A stretch of 14,069 nt of DNA from DASQEH01 sp038239485. GTDB taxonomy: Bacteria > Actinomycetota > Actinomycetes > Propionibacteriales > Nocardioidaceae. Under the pieces are notes generated by a model. That model worked only from the letters and a program-made list of their open reading frames with translations. It had not been told where the DNA came from and did not search any database. Numbering within the stretch: the first letter of the stretch is position 1; each line of letters begins with the position of its first letter. Location of the stretch: positions 1 to 14,069 of the forward strand of contig JBBSET010000073.1 in assembly GCA_038239485.1 (NCBI GenBank), given 5' to 3'. Position numbers and translations under genes: made by a program. Of this stretch, positions 6,321 through 12,985 are shown in pieces.

Positions 6321-6782
6321 TCAGGAGGCGTCCAGATGCCGGTAGCCGAATGCCGCGTTCAGCCGGTCGTGGATCTCGCGTCGGGATTCTTGGCTGCGGC
6401 GCCCCAGCAGCGATACCGGGACGACGGTGAATCGCCCGTCGGACAGGTCGATCACGACAGACCGGCCGCCGCGGTCGTCCCTGGTGTCGACGGACTCGAC
6501 CTCCGACCAGTCGGCGGCTGGTGTGCCGGATCCGCGGATCAGCGACACGCGGAAACCCGCACCGCTCAGCGCGAGCAGCCGGGGCGGCCGGACGACGGCG
6601 ACGACGGCAGCACCGATGAAGCCGGTGGTCACGAGACCGAGCACGACCCGGACAGGCGTACCCGTTCCGAGCACCGCAGCCAGAGCCCACAGCAGGCCGA
6701 TCAGCACGAGGATAGGACCGACCGCGCGCAGGACGACGGATTGGTCGATGCGGTACGTCGTCGTGCCGTCGGCTATCGCCAT
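6321..6782 (-). CDS. Small membrane protein with PH-like C-terminal domain
   Basis: About 153 residues from the ATG at 6782, preceded by AGAGAGG about 7 bases upstream. Two hydrophobic segments follow a short N-terminal strand (VVLRAVGPILVLIGLLWALA and the segment VVLGLVTTGFIGAAVVAVV). Residues ~75-150 are a beta-rich soluble domain (ALSGAGFRVSLIRGSG, WSEVESVDTRDDRGGRSVVI) ending in a helix, the pattern of bacterial PH-like (bPH2/YdbT-type) membrane proteins. The frame stays open upstream through the tRNA-Ser(TGA) gene, but that extension is only a translation of the tRNA. Function is unknown. Confidence 0.8.
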   Translation of the reverse strand: MAIADGTTTYRIDQSVVLRAVGPILVLIGLLWALAAVLGTGTPVRVVLGLVTTGFIGAAVVAVVRPPRLLALSGAGFRVSLIRGSGTPAADWSEVESVDTRDDRGGRSVVIDLSDGRFTVVPVSLLGRRSQESRREIHDRLNAAFGYRHLDAS

Positions 6783-6813
6783 CGGTGCGCCTCTCTGTGT
6801 CGCGTCGCTCGGC

Positions 6814-6905
6814 TGGCGGAGGAGGCGGGATTCGAACCCGCGGCTGACATCACTGCCAGCGACCGCTTTCAAGGCGGTTCCGATCGGCCGCTCCGGCACC
6901 CCTCC
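6814..6905 (-). tRNA. tRNA-Ser (anticodon TGA)
   Basis: The acceptor GGAGGGG pairs with CTCCTCC through one G-T wobble, the discriminator is G and CCA is encoded. The anticodon arm ACCGC-CTTGAAA-GCGGT gives TGA (serine, UCA family). A long variable arm (CGCTGGCAGTGATGTCAGC) and the T arm GCGGG-TTCGAAT-CCCGC complete it. Length is 92 with CCA. It lies 31 bp upstream of the PH-like membrane gene on the same strand. Confidence 0.96.
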
Positions 6906-6990
6906 ACGCACGCTCCTGGGAACATGCGCATCCTGATTGTCCCATCGGGTCGCTCGCCCGCCATACAGGGCCAGCCCCTGCGAGCCATGA

Positions 6991-7767
6991 TCACAGGCGC
7001 CGGTTGCCGAGCGACGGGTTGCGGGTCCTCACCTGGGAGATCCGGTCGGCAACGAGCTCGGCGGTGACGATCCCCTCCTGGTCACCGAGGGCGGCCACGG
7101 CCACCCCCATCGGGTCGACCACCATACTGCGGCCGCAGTACGTCGACCCGTTCTGAGCCGCCGCGACGACGTACGCCGTGTTCTCGATGGCCCGGGCCCG
7201 CAACAACGTCTCCCAGTGGTCCTCCTTGAGCGGACCGCGCACCCACGCCGCGGGTACAACGATGACGTCGGCGCCGGCGTCCACCAGAGCGCGAGCGAGC
7301 TCCGGGAAGCGAAGGTCGTAGCAGGTCATCAGCCCGAACGACAGGCCGCCGGCACGCAGCACCACCGCCTTGGGCTCGCCGGCCAGCAACCGGTCAGACT
7401 CCTTGTAGCCGAACGAGTCGTACAGGTGCGCTTTGCGGTAGGACGCCGCCAGGTCGCCATCCGGACCGACGGCGACAAGGGTGTTGTAGGGCCGGTCGCG
7501 ATCGTGCGATGTCTCGAACATCCCGGCGACGATCCAGAGCGTGAACCGGCCTGCGAGGTCGCGCAGGGCCGCGACGAAGGGCTCGTCGAGCGACTGGGCG
7601 ACCGGACCGAGTGCCAGGTCGGCGCCGCCGAAGTCGTGCATCGCAGCTTCGGGCAGGACGACCATCTCGGCGCCCGCGTCTGCCGCGCTCTCGACGAGCC
7701 GGACGATGGCCTCCAGGTTCGTGTCGACATCGGTGGCCGCGGCGAACTGGACGGCGGAGATATGCAC
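6991..7767 (-). CDS. Carbon-nitrogen hydrolase (nitrilase superfamily amidohydrolase)
   Basis: 258 residues, a typical length for the family, starting at a GTG (VHISAVQFAA). The catalytic triad is visible: Glu40 in VVLPEAAMHDF, Lys112 in YRKAHLYDSFGYKESD and Cys149 in LMTCYDLRFPE. Such enzymes hydrolyse C-N bonds of amides through a cysteine thioester; close relatives include omega-amidase/Nit2 and deaminated-glutathione amidase types, but the substrate cannot be assigned here. The protein should be cytoplasmic. It is followed, about 85 bp later on the same strand, by tRNA-Ser(TGA). The start is the first codon that gives the standard beta strand; its ribosome site is weak. Confidence 0.93.
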   Translation of the reverse strand: MHISAVQFAAATDVDTNLEAIVRLVESAADAGAEMVVLPEAAMHDFGGADLALGPVAQSLDEPFVAALRDLAGRFTLWIVAGMFETSHDRDRPYNTLVAVGPDGDLAASYRKAHLYDSFGYKESDRLLAGEPKAVVLRAGGLSFGLMTCYDLRFPELARALVDAGADVIVVPAAWVRGPLKEDHWETLLRARAIENTAYVVAAAQNGSTYCGRSMVVDPMGVAVAALGDQEGIVTAELVADRISQVRTRNPSLGNRRL

Positions 7768-7817
7768 GACGTCAGTCTGCCAGCGGGACGGTCGCGGCGC
7801 CCCCTCGGAAGGGAAGA

Positions 7818-8249
7818 TCAGCCGCCGCGAGCGTGGGTGGCGCGGAACAACAGCGGCACGCTGTACATCGCGCTGAACTGTTCGGGCGACCCGAAGCTCT
7901 CCGTCATCAGGGCGTCGTACTTCTCGGCATAGTCGGGGAGCTCGTGCGCGGGTGGCGTGTCGGTGGCGGTTTGGAGGATCCCTGTCAGGATGACCAGGTC
8001 GCCGCCCTGACCATCGTCGTTCAGGTGCAGCGAGCTGCGTGGATTGGCCTCGATGCGACTCAGCCTCCTGGCACTCGGCTGGCTGTAGAGCAGAGCAGTG
8101 GACTCGTCGCGATTCCAGAGGAACCAGACCGGCGCCGGTTGCGGCGTACCCGCCCTGTCGACCGAGGTCAGCCAGGCCGTGATGCTGTCATCCAGGCGCC
8201 GGAGGGCGTGGGTACCAGACTCGGTATCAGGATCGAACACGATACCCAT
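7818..8249 (-). CDS. PPOX-class F420/flavin-dependent protein (Rv3369-like)
   Basis: 143 residues from the ATG at 8249 (MGIVFDPDTESGTHALRRLD). The split-barrel pyridoxamine-phosphate-oxidase-like pattern is clear: AWLTSVDRAGTPQPAPVWFL, LLYSQPSARRLSRIEANPRS and SLHLNDDGQGGDLVILTG. This matches the actinobacterial family named after Rv3369, thought to use F420 or a flavin to reduce an unknown substrate. The open frame extends to 8369, but that part is basic, low-complexity and unlike the family, so I exclude it. It is transcribed divergently from mobA, with 138 bp between the starts. Confidence 0.88.
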   Translation of the reverse strand: MGIVFDPDTESGTHALRRLDDSITAWLTSVDRAGTPQPAPVWFLWNRDESTALLYSQPSARRLSRIEANPRSSLHLNDDGQGGDLVILTGILQTATDTPPAHELPDYAEKYDALMTESFGSPEQFSAMYSVPLLFRATHARGG

Positions 8250-8387
8250 GATCGTCTCGTGGTCAGGCGTTGACAACCTGCAAGCACGTCGCCGACGCGG
8301 ACTCTTCGTCGCGGCCGCCGACGCAGACGCTAATGGACAGAGCAGTGGTACGACCGATGACCGGCTCACCGGTGCGAGGATCTCGAC

Positions 8388-9008
8388 ATGCAGGTGTATG
8401 ACGCGATCGTTCTCGCAGGTGGCACCGGTCGACGCCTCGGCGGCATCGACAAGGCGGTCCTCGACGTCGGCGCCACGACGCTCCTGGAGAGCGTCCTGGC
8501 TGCCGTGAGGCAGGCCCGGCTGACCGTCGTGGTCGGCCCTCGGCGTGCGCTGCCGACAGGCGTCGTTCGGGTATCGGAGAACCCGCCCGGGGGTGGACCG
8601 GTCGCCGCCGTCGCGGCAGGGCTGGCGCAGGTCGAGTCACCGGTCGTGGTGGTCCTGGCTTGCGACCTGCCCTTCATCACTGCCGCGGTCGTCGAGCGGC
8701 TGGCCCGAGCCGTCGCAGCGCATGTTGATGGCGGCCAGGCTGATCCTGGCCACGCCAGGCATGGCGAGGGTCCTGACGTGGCGATGCTGGTCGACGGCGC
8801 CGGGCGGCGACAGTTCTTGGCCGCTGCGTACCGGACGGCCAGGCTCCGCGAGGCGCTGAGCAGGATCGAGACCACGGACGGCGCTGCGATGCGGCGGGTC
8901 GTTGGCCAGTTGACCGTGACCGAGATGCCGGCAGATCCTGAGGTGACGCTCGACTGCGATACCTGGGCGGACGTCGAGCATTCCCGCGAGCTGAAGGAGG
9001 GTCGATGA
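8388..9008 (+). CDS. mobA: Molybdenum cofactor guanylyltransferase
   Basis: 206 residues, starting after GAGGA about 8 bases upstream of the ATG. The nucleotidyltransferase signature LAGGTGRRLGGIDKA occupies residues 9-23 (LAGGxSxRMGxDKA). VVLACDLPF carries the metal-binding aspartate and ENPPGGGPVAAVAAGL is the typical substrate loop. MobA attaches GMP to molybdopterin to make the MGD form used by DMSO-reductase-type enzymes. Other members of this fold (such as MocA) cannot be fully excluded, because no other molybdenum genes are in the window. The stop overlaps the start of the next gene by 4 bp. Confidence 0.86.
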   Translation: MQVYDAIVLAGGTGRRLGGIDKAVLDVGATTLLESVLAAVRQARLTVVVGPRRALPTGVVRVSENPPGGGPVAAVAAGLAQVESPVVVVLACDLPFITAAVVERLARAVAAHVDGGQADPGHARHGEGPDVAMLVDGAGRRQFLAAAYRTARLREALSRIETTDGAAMRRVVGQLTVTEMPADPEVTLDCDTWADVEHSRELKEGR

Positions 9009-9235
9009 GCCTCACCACCTGGAGTGAGCAGCTGTGCGACGCGTTGGGCATCGATCTGGAGGTGGAGATCGACGCCGTGCTGGATCTGGCACGAGACGCG
9101 GCCCACCAGGTCGAACGCCCCGCGGCGCCGCTGACGACCTTCCTCGTCGGATACGCGGCGGGGCTGCGCGGCGGCGCCGTGACCGATGTCGCCGACTGCA
9201 TCGACATCGCCACGGAGCTCGCCGCCAACCGCTGA
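9005..9235 (+). CDS. DUF6457 small protein, coupled to mobA
   Basis: 76 residues, starting within the mobA stop (ATGA) and preceded by GGAGG inside mobA (9 bases or less from the start). The sequence runs MSLTTWSEQLCDALGID, then a helix ending VLDLARDAAHQVERPAAPLT, then TTFLVGYAAGLRGGA, and is all helical with no signal peptide. It matches the small actinobacterial DUF6457 proteins found beside mobA-like genes, so a role in molybdenum cofactor handling is likely but unproven. Confidence 0.82.
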   Translation: MSLTTWSEQLCDALGIDLEVEIDAVLDLARDAAHQVERPAAPLTTFLVGYAAGLRGGAVTDVADCIDIATELAANR

Positions 9236-9261
9236 CCGCCGTCGGCAGCCTCGGCTAACGT
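9232..9261 (+). promoter_or_regulatory. Putative promoter for leaderless quinone oxidoreductase mRNA
   Basis: CTGACC (9232-9237) and TAACGT (9256-9261) are separated by 18 bases. The -10 lies 7 bases before the ATG at 9269, so transcription would begin at or next to the start codon, a common arrangement in actinobacteria. The -35 overlaps the stop of the DUF6457 gene. Confidence 0.4.
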
Positions 9262-9268
9262 GGCTCGC

Positions 9269-10252
9269 ATGCGTGCTGTGATGTGCCGGGAGCCCGGCGG
9301 GCCCGACGTGCTCGAGATCCAGGAACTTCCTGACCCCGAACCCGGCCCCGGGGAGGTCGTCATCGACATCGCGGCCTCGGCCATCAACCGGGCCGACCTG
9401 ATGCAGCGGGAGGGCCATTACCCGCCACCGCCGGGTGCGTCGGACATCCTCGGCCTCGAGTGCGCCGGCACGGTCTCGGCAATCGGCGACGACGTCGACC
9501 GCTGGCAGGTCGGGGACCGGGTGTGCGCCCTGTTGAGCGCCGGCGGGTACGCCGACAAGGTTGCAGTGCCCGTGGGCCAGCTGCTTCCGGTGCCGGACAG
9601 CATCGACCTGGTCGACGCGGCGGCCCTGCCCGAGGTGGTGGCGACCGTCTGGTCCAACGTCTTCATGCTGGCCGCCCTCCAGCCGCAGGAGCTCTTCCTG
9701 GTGCACGGCGGCGGCGGCGGCATCGGGACGATGGCGATCCAGCTCGCCCATGCCCTGGGCGCGCGGGTGGCGACCACCGTGGGTTCTGAGGGGAAGGCCG
9801 AGGCGTGCCGAGCGCTCGGCGCGGATCTCGCCATCAACTACAAGGACCAGGACTTCGTCGAGGAGGTACGCCGCTTCACCGACGGTGCGGGAGCCGACGT
9901 CATCCTCGACAACATGGGTGCGTCCTACCTCTCCCGCAACGTCGAGGCGCTCGCCATGGAGGGGCGGCTGGTCATCATCGGCCTCCAGGGCGGCACCAAG
10001 GCCGAGCTCGACATCAGCAAGCTGCTTCGCAAACGTGGTGCCGTGATCGCGACGTTCCTGCGGGCGCTGCCGGCTGACAAGAAGGCAGCCATCATCGCGA
10101 GTGTCGAGGCCAATGCGTGGCCGCTCATCGTCGACGGGACCATCAGGCCGATCGTGCATGCCACGATGAGCCTCGAGGACGCACGCGGCGGGCACGCACT
10201 CGTCGAGGCCAGCAGCCACATCGGCAAGGTCGTGTTGACCACCTCTTCCTGA
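9269..10252 (+). CDS. NAD(P)H-quinone oxidoreductase, PIG3/QOR family
   Basis: About 327 residues from the ATG at 9269; a GTG at 9260 would add three. The N-terminal GroES-like domain contains INRADLMQREGHYPPPPGAS and LGLECAGTVSAIGDDV, typical of the zinc-independent PIG3 branch (the zinc ligands of alcohol dehydrogenases are missing). The Rossmann domain has HGGGGGIGTMAIQLAHALGA for NADPH binding, then VGSEGKAEACRALGAD and DVILDNMGASYL. It reduces quinones or reactive enals in the cytoplasm; the exact substrate is unknown. In Mycobacterium a quinone oxidoreductase (Rv3777) is also encoded close to bpa, so the neighbourhood is conserved. Confidence 0.93.
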   Translation: MRAVMCREPGGPDVLEIQELPDPEPGPGEVVIDIAASAINRADLMQREGHYPPPPGASDILGLECAGTVSAIGDDVDRWQVGDRVCALLSAGGYADKVAVPVGQLLPVPDSIDLVDAAALPEVVATVWSNVFMLAALQPQELFLVHGGGGGIGTMAIQLAHALGARVATTVGSEGKAEACRALGADLAINYKDQDFVEEVRRFTDGAGADVILDNMGASYLSRNVEALAMEGRLVIIGLQGGTKAELDISKLLRKRGAVIATFLRALPADKKAAIIASVEANAWPLIVDGTIRPIVHATMSLEDARGGHALVEASSHIGKVVLTTSS

Positions 10253-10288
10253 CCACCCGAATCTGACAACCCGAGCTGACCAGGCGAG
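10249..10288 (+). repeat. Three imperfect ~13-bp direct repeats in the qor-bpa gap
   Basis: CTGACCACCCGAAT (10249-10262), CTGACAACCCGAG (10263-10275) and CTGACCAGGCGAG (10276-10288) follow each other directly, the first overlapping the quinone oxidoreductase stop codon. They lie 59 bp before bpa. They could be repeated protein-binding sites or a slippage product. Confidence 0.45.
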
Positions 10289-10346
10289 CGACACCGGCGT
10301 AACCGGATCAGCCGAGCGCGTCCAGCCGTACGCGTAGGCTGGCGAG

Positions 10347-10913
10347 ATGACCGACGCGCCGCAGTCACCGCCTGCTGACGACCCCCACGTGGTGGTCGTC
10401 GGACCCGACCAGCTGGCATTCTCCGGCGGCGACGAGGCCTCGGACGATGCTGAGACCGCGCGATCGGTCGCGGACTTGGTCGAGCAGCCCGCGAAGGTGA
10501 TGCGCGTCGGCAGCATGATCCGCCAGCTCCTCGAGGAGGTGAAGTCGGCGCCCATCGACGAGGCCAGCAGGGTCCGGCTTCGCGAGATACACCGGGCCTC
10601 CATCAAGGAGCTCGAGCACGGGCTGGCCCCCGAGCTGGTCGAGGAGCTCGAGCGTCTCACCCTCCCCTTCGGCGAGGAGACACCGAGCGAGTCCGAGCTC
10701 CGGATCGCCCAGGCTCAGCTGGTCGGCTGGCTCGAGGGTCTGTTCCACGGCATCCAGACAGCGATCTACGCCCAGCAGATGGCCGCCCGCGCACAGCTGG
10801 AGCAGATGCGGCGTGGCCTGCCCCCCGGCGCCCAGCCGCAGGACGCGCCGATACCGGGCATGCCGGTCCGCCCGGGCTCGGAGGACCGTCGCACCGACGG
10901 TATGTATCTGTAG
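10347..10913 (+). CDS. bpa: Bacterial proteasome activator Bpa/PafE
   Basis: 188 residues. Residues ~40-150 match the DUF2587 four-helix fold (VADLVEQPAKVMRVGSMIRQ, RVRLREIHRASIKELEHGLA, LVGWLEGLFHGIQTAIYAQQ), which assembles into a dodecameric ring on the 20S proteasome and opens it without ATP. The disordered C-terminus ends GMYL, the hydrophobic-Tyr-X tail that docks into the proteasome alpha ring (GQYL in M. tuberculosis PafE). The first ~35 residues are acidic and low in complexity. A TAGGCT box (10335-10340) 6 bases before the ATG suggests a leaderless transcript. No proteasome core genes are in the window. Confidence 0.96.
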   Translation: MTDAPQSPPADDPHVVVVGPDQLAFSGGDEASDDAETARSVADLVEQPAKVMRVGSMIRQLLEEVKSAPIDEASRVRLREIHRASIKELEHGLAPELVEELERLTLPFGEETPSESELRIAQAQLVGWLEGLFHGIQTAIYAQQMAARAQLEQMRRGLPPGAQPQDAPIPGMPVRPGSEDRRTDGMYL

Positions 10914-11194
10914 AAAAGTTCCAATCCGGTCTGCCGCTGGCGCCGAATCCCCCGTGTGACGCCCACCAACGCACCCGCATCCTTCTCGGTGCAGCAGCAG
11001 GCCTCCTTTCCGCTGCAGCTGGAGTTGGTGCGTCGATGAGCGTCGCGGTCACCGACGGTGGCGTGCCCTTGCTCATCACGGTTGTCGAGCGCTCGCGTCG
11101 TCGGCGCGTCGCCCAGCACCGTGAGGGGCGGGGCGAACATGTTCCCGCAGACGGCGGTCGCGGGGCGAGCACAACCAACACCATCACCATGGAC

Positions 11195-11213
11195 GTGTGA
11201 CCTGACGTCACAC
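11195..11213 (+). promoter_or_regulatory. Inverted repeat GTGTGAC-N5-GTCACAC
   Basis: Two perfect 7-bp arms separated by CTGAC, with TGACGTCA at its core. It resembles a CRP/FNR-type site (TGTGA-N6-TCACA), but the half-sites are one base too far apart (N7). It lies about 150 bp upstream of the preferred sigma factor start, where an operator would sit, or it could form an RNA stem. Confidence 0.4.
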
Positions 11214-11225
11214 ACAATCTCGGTG

Positions 11226-11258
11226 GGGGAGGGCCTGTTCAATGGGCAGTCCCTCCCC
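11226..11258 (+). promoter_or_regulatory. Strong leader hairpin GGGGAGGG/CCCTCCCC
   Basis: GGGGAGGG (11226-11233) pairs perfectly with CCCTCCCC (11251-11258), and CTG (11235-11237) can pair with CAG (11247-11249) inside. It ends 9 bases before the AGGAGG at 11268. A second possible stem, GAGGACAGG with CCTGTCC-C-GTCCTC further downstream, would cover part of that AGGAGG and the ATG at 11279. Confidence 0.45.
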
Positions 11259-11362
11259 GACGAGGACAGGAGGCCACGATGACCACCATGGTCGCCTGTC
11301 CCGTCCTCTGGGCAGCGCCATCGCGTCCTGTGTCTTTGACGGTCCGTGGCAGAGTAGGGACT

Positions 11363-11929
11363 ATGGGTTCGTCGGGGTCACCTAGCGAGCTCGTCGACCT
11401 CCTGAAGCGGATCTCGAGCGGCGACCAGCCAGCCTTTGCCGACTTCTACGACAGCACATCGCGCACTGTCTTCGGCATCGTCCTCAGCGTCGTACGCGAT
11501 CGGGCCCAGGCCGAGGAGGTCACCCAAGAGGTCTATGTCGAGGCGTGGACCTCAGCCCCCCGCTTCGATCCCGAGCTCGGCTCGGCCAAGGGGTGGTTGA
11601 ACACCATCGCCCATCGCAAGGCGGTCGACCGCGTCCGGTCGTCGCAGCGTAGCCAGGAGCGCGACCAGCGCCACTTCGAGGCCGGCCCCGCACAGCCGGA
11701 GGTCGACACCTCCGACATCGTGGTCGCCTACGACCAGAGCGAGCGCGTACGCGCCGCGCTGCAGCAGCTGCCGGAGGCGCAACGGACAGCCGTGCATATG
11801 GCCTACTTCGAAGGCCGCAGCTACCGAGAGGTCGCGGAGTTCCTCGGCCTCCCCCTCGGGACGGTCAAGACCCGGATCAGGGACGCGATGAAACGGCTGC
11901 GTAACCAGCTCGGGGAGGCTGCCTCGTGA
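11363..11929 (+). CDS. sigK: ECF sigma factor, SigK-like
   Basis: 188 residues from the ATG at 11363. Region 2 spans ~residues 8-75 (FADFYDSTSRTVFGIVLSVV, AEEVTQEVYVEAWTSAP, WLNTIAHRKAVDRVRSSQRS), and region 4 spans ~125-182 (LQQLPEAQRTAVHMAYFEGR, SYREVAEFLGLPLGTVKTRI, RDAMKRLRNQL). It directs RNA polymerase to a small regulon and is held inactive by the anti-sigma factor encoded next. The gene ends GTGA, overlapping that start. An upstream in-frame ATG at 11279 has a perfect AGGAGG 5 bases before it and would add 28 residues. I prefer 11363 because the extension has weak GC third positions and SigK proteins are ~187 residues. Confidence 0.93.
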   Translation: MGSSGSPSELVDLLKRISSGDQPAFADFYDSTSRTVFGIVLSVVRDRAQAEEVTQEVYVEAWTSAPRFDPELGSAKGWLNTIAHRKAVDRVRSSQRSQERDQRHFEAGPAQPEVDTSDIVVAYDQSERVRAALQQLPEAQRTAVHMAYFEGRSYREVAEFLGLPLGTVKTRIRDAMKRLRNQLGEAAS

Positions 11930-12690
11930 ACGACCTCCATGCGCTGGCGAGCGAGTACGCCGTCGGGAGCCTACCGGCTTCCGAGTCATCGGAGTTCGAG
12001 TCCCATCTAGCAACATGCCCCGACTGCCGTGAGGAGGTGGCCGACATGCGCGACATCGCCGTTCACCTGTCCGAAGCGGTCGCCACCGACCCGCCACCGA
12101 GCCTGCGCGCGTCGGTGCTGGCGCAGATCGCCTTCACGCCGCAAAGACAGCCTGCTCCAGCCACCGAGCAGACCGAGCGTGCGATGCCGGCCTCAGCGTC
12201 GTCCAATGTGGTGCCTTTCGAGCGCCGCTCGCGTGCCACCTGGGCGACCGGGCTGGTCGCTGCCGCCGCCTTGGTGGCTGCCGTCGCCCTTGGCGGCTGG
12301 GCGATCCACAGCCGAAACGATGCCCGGAACGCAACCGCCACGGCCCAGGAGCTCACCCAGCTGCTCGCTGCCCGCGATGTCAAGACAACCACGGGCTCCT
12401 TCTCGAGCTCCGGCAGCGGGACCGTCATCGTCTCGCCCAGCGAGCATCGTGCCCTCCTCGTCGCCTCCGACCTGCCCGCGCTGCCGGCCGGCAGGGTCTA
12501 CGAGGCGTGGACGCTCGGGACGTCGACGGCACCAGCAGGCACCTTCACCTCGAGTGGCTCACAGACCGTCGTCAGCCTCCCCAACCACGCTGCGACCGCC
12601 GCGGCTGTCGCCGTGACGATCGAGCGAGGCAACGGCTCGCAACAGCCGACGACGACGCCGATCTTCAGCGTGACGCTCCCGAAGGCGTAA
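11926..12690 (+). CDS. rskA: Zinc-type anti-sigma factor, RskA-like
   Basis: 254 residues starting at a GTG inside the sigma factor stop, so the pair is translationally coupled. The N-terminal anti-sigma domain has the zinc/redox motif HLATCPDC (H-x3-C-x2-C, residues ~27-34). One membrane helix follows at ~105-125 (ATGLVAAAALVAAVALGGWA). The extracytoplasmic part has the RskA C-terminal domain (SPSEHRALLVASDLPALPAG, RVYEAWTLG, AVAVTIERG). In Mycobacterium RskA is cut in the membrane by Rip1 to release SigK; the same control is likely here. The signal is unknown. Confidence 0.93.
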   Translation: MNDLHALASEYAVGSLPASESSEFESHLATCPDCREEVADMRDIAVHLSEAVATDPPPSLRASVLAQIAFTPQRQPAPATEQTERAMPASASSNVVPFERRSRATWATGLVAAAALVAAVALGGWAIHSRNDARNATATAQELTQLLAARDVKTTTGSFSSSGSGTVIVSPSEHRALLVASDLPALPAGRVYEAWTLGTSTAPAGTFTSSGSQTVVSLPNHAATAAAVAVTIERGNGSQQPTTTPIFSVTLPKA

Positions 12691-12718
12691 CCCTACCCGA
12701 CCCTGACGACTGCCATTT

Positions 12719-12743
12719 TTCTGGCTTGAGTTGGCGGCCAGAA
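12719..12743. terminator. Inverted repeat after the sigma/anti-sigma operon
   Basis: TTCTGGC (12719-12725) and GCCAGAA (12737-12743) form a perfect 7-bp stem with an 11-base loop, 28 bases past the anti-sigma stop. The T run lies on the 5' side, so it is not a classical terminator on the plus strand. It may still end transcription or be a protein site. Confidence 0.3.
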
Positions 12744-12756
12744 TCGCCCGGACGCG

Positions 12757-12840
12757 GTGCTGAAGGTGTTGGTCGCCGGCGTGATCCTCGGCGCAGGGCC
12801 GCCTGCGGTGTTCGCCTTCGGTGTTCGATACAGCGCCGTG
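12757..12840 (+). pseudogene. Possible 5' remnant of a small membrane protein gene
   Basis: A GTG at 12757 begins VLKVLVAGVILGAGPPAVFA and then FGVRYSAVGLEG, which looks like the first membrane helix and loop of small actinobacterial membrane proteins that start KxLxxGxxLGAGxPAxFxxGxR. After about 28 residues the frame, though open to 12993, loses GC bias and protein character, and the usual second membrane helix is missing. I read it as a decayed 5' fragment. The remaining gap up to 12985 holds nothing recognisable. Confidence 0.3.
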
Positions 12841-12985
12841 GGCCTGGAGGGTCGCGGTCCTCGGTCCGCACCCACGCTTCTCGCCACGGCTGGCCGCTCG
12901 ACTCCGACAACTGACGGTTCCCGACCAAGGTCCACCGGGCCTTCTTGCGCACTCGCCGTGGCGGCGTCGCCCGCAGTTGGACACA

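Larger units (their letters stand above)
10914..11278 (+). other. Long non-coding leader before the sigma factor gene
   Basis: No convincing gene lies in these 365 bp. Open frames on both strands lack GC-rich third positions and family-like sequence. The stretch holds two inverted repeats (11195-11213 and 11226-11258) and a perfect Shine-Dalgarno AGGAGG at 11268-11273, which stands 5 bases before an ATG at 11279 that is in frame with the sigma factor. It is best read as the regulatory region or structured 5' leader of the sigma/anti-sigma operon. No known riboswitch is recognisable. Confidence 0.5.

Noticed and set aside
6783..6911. N-terminal extension of the PH-like membrane protein (VPERPIGTALKAVAG...SRGFESRLLRQ)
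   Set aside because: This peptide is the translation of the tRNA-Ser(TGA) gene, a well-known source of false starts. The real start at 6782 has its own ribosome site.
8366..10660. A 764-codon open frame on the minus strand
   Set aside because: It is antisense to mobA, DUF6457, qor and bpa, which all have family motifs. High GC content keeps the opposite strand free of stops.
10766..11242. A minus-strand frame with a cysteine-rich stretch (CSGKEACCC)
   Set aside because: Half of it is antisense to bpa, codon use is poor, and no start with a good ribosome site is present.
11058..11282. A 74-codon frame on the plus strand that overlaps the ATG at 11279 by 4 bases
   Set aside because: The overlap looks like coupling, but third positions are not GC-rich, there is no ribosome site before its GTG, and the sequence resembles no family. 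It spans the inverted repeats of the leader.
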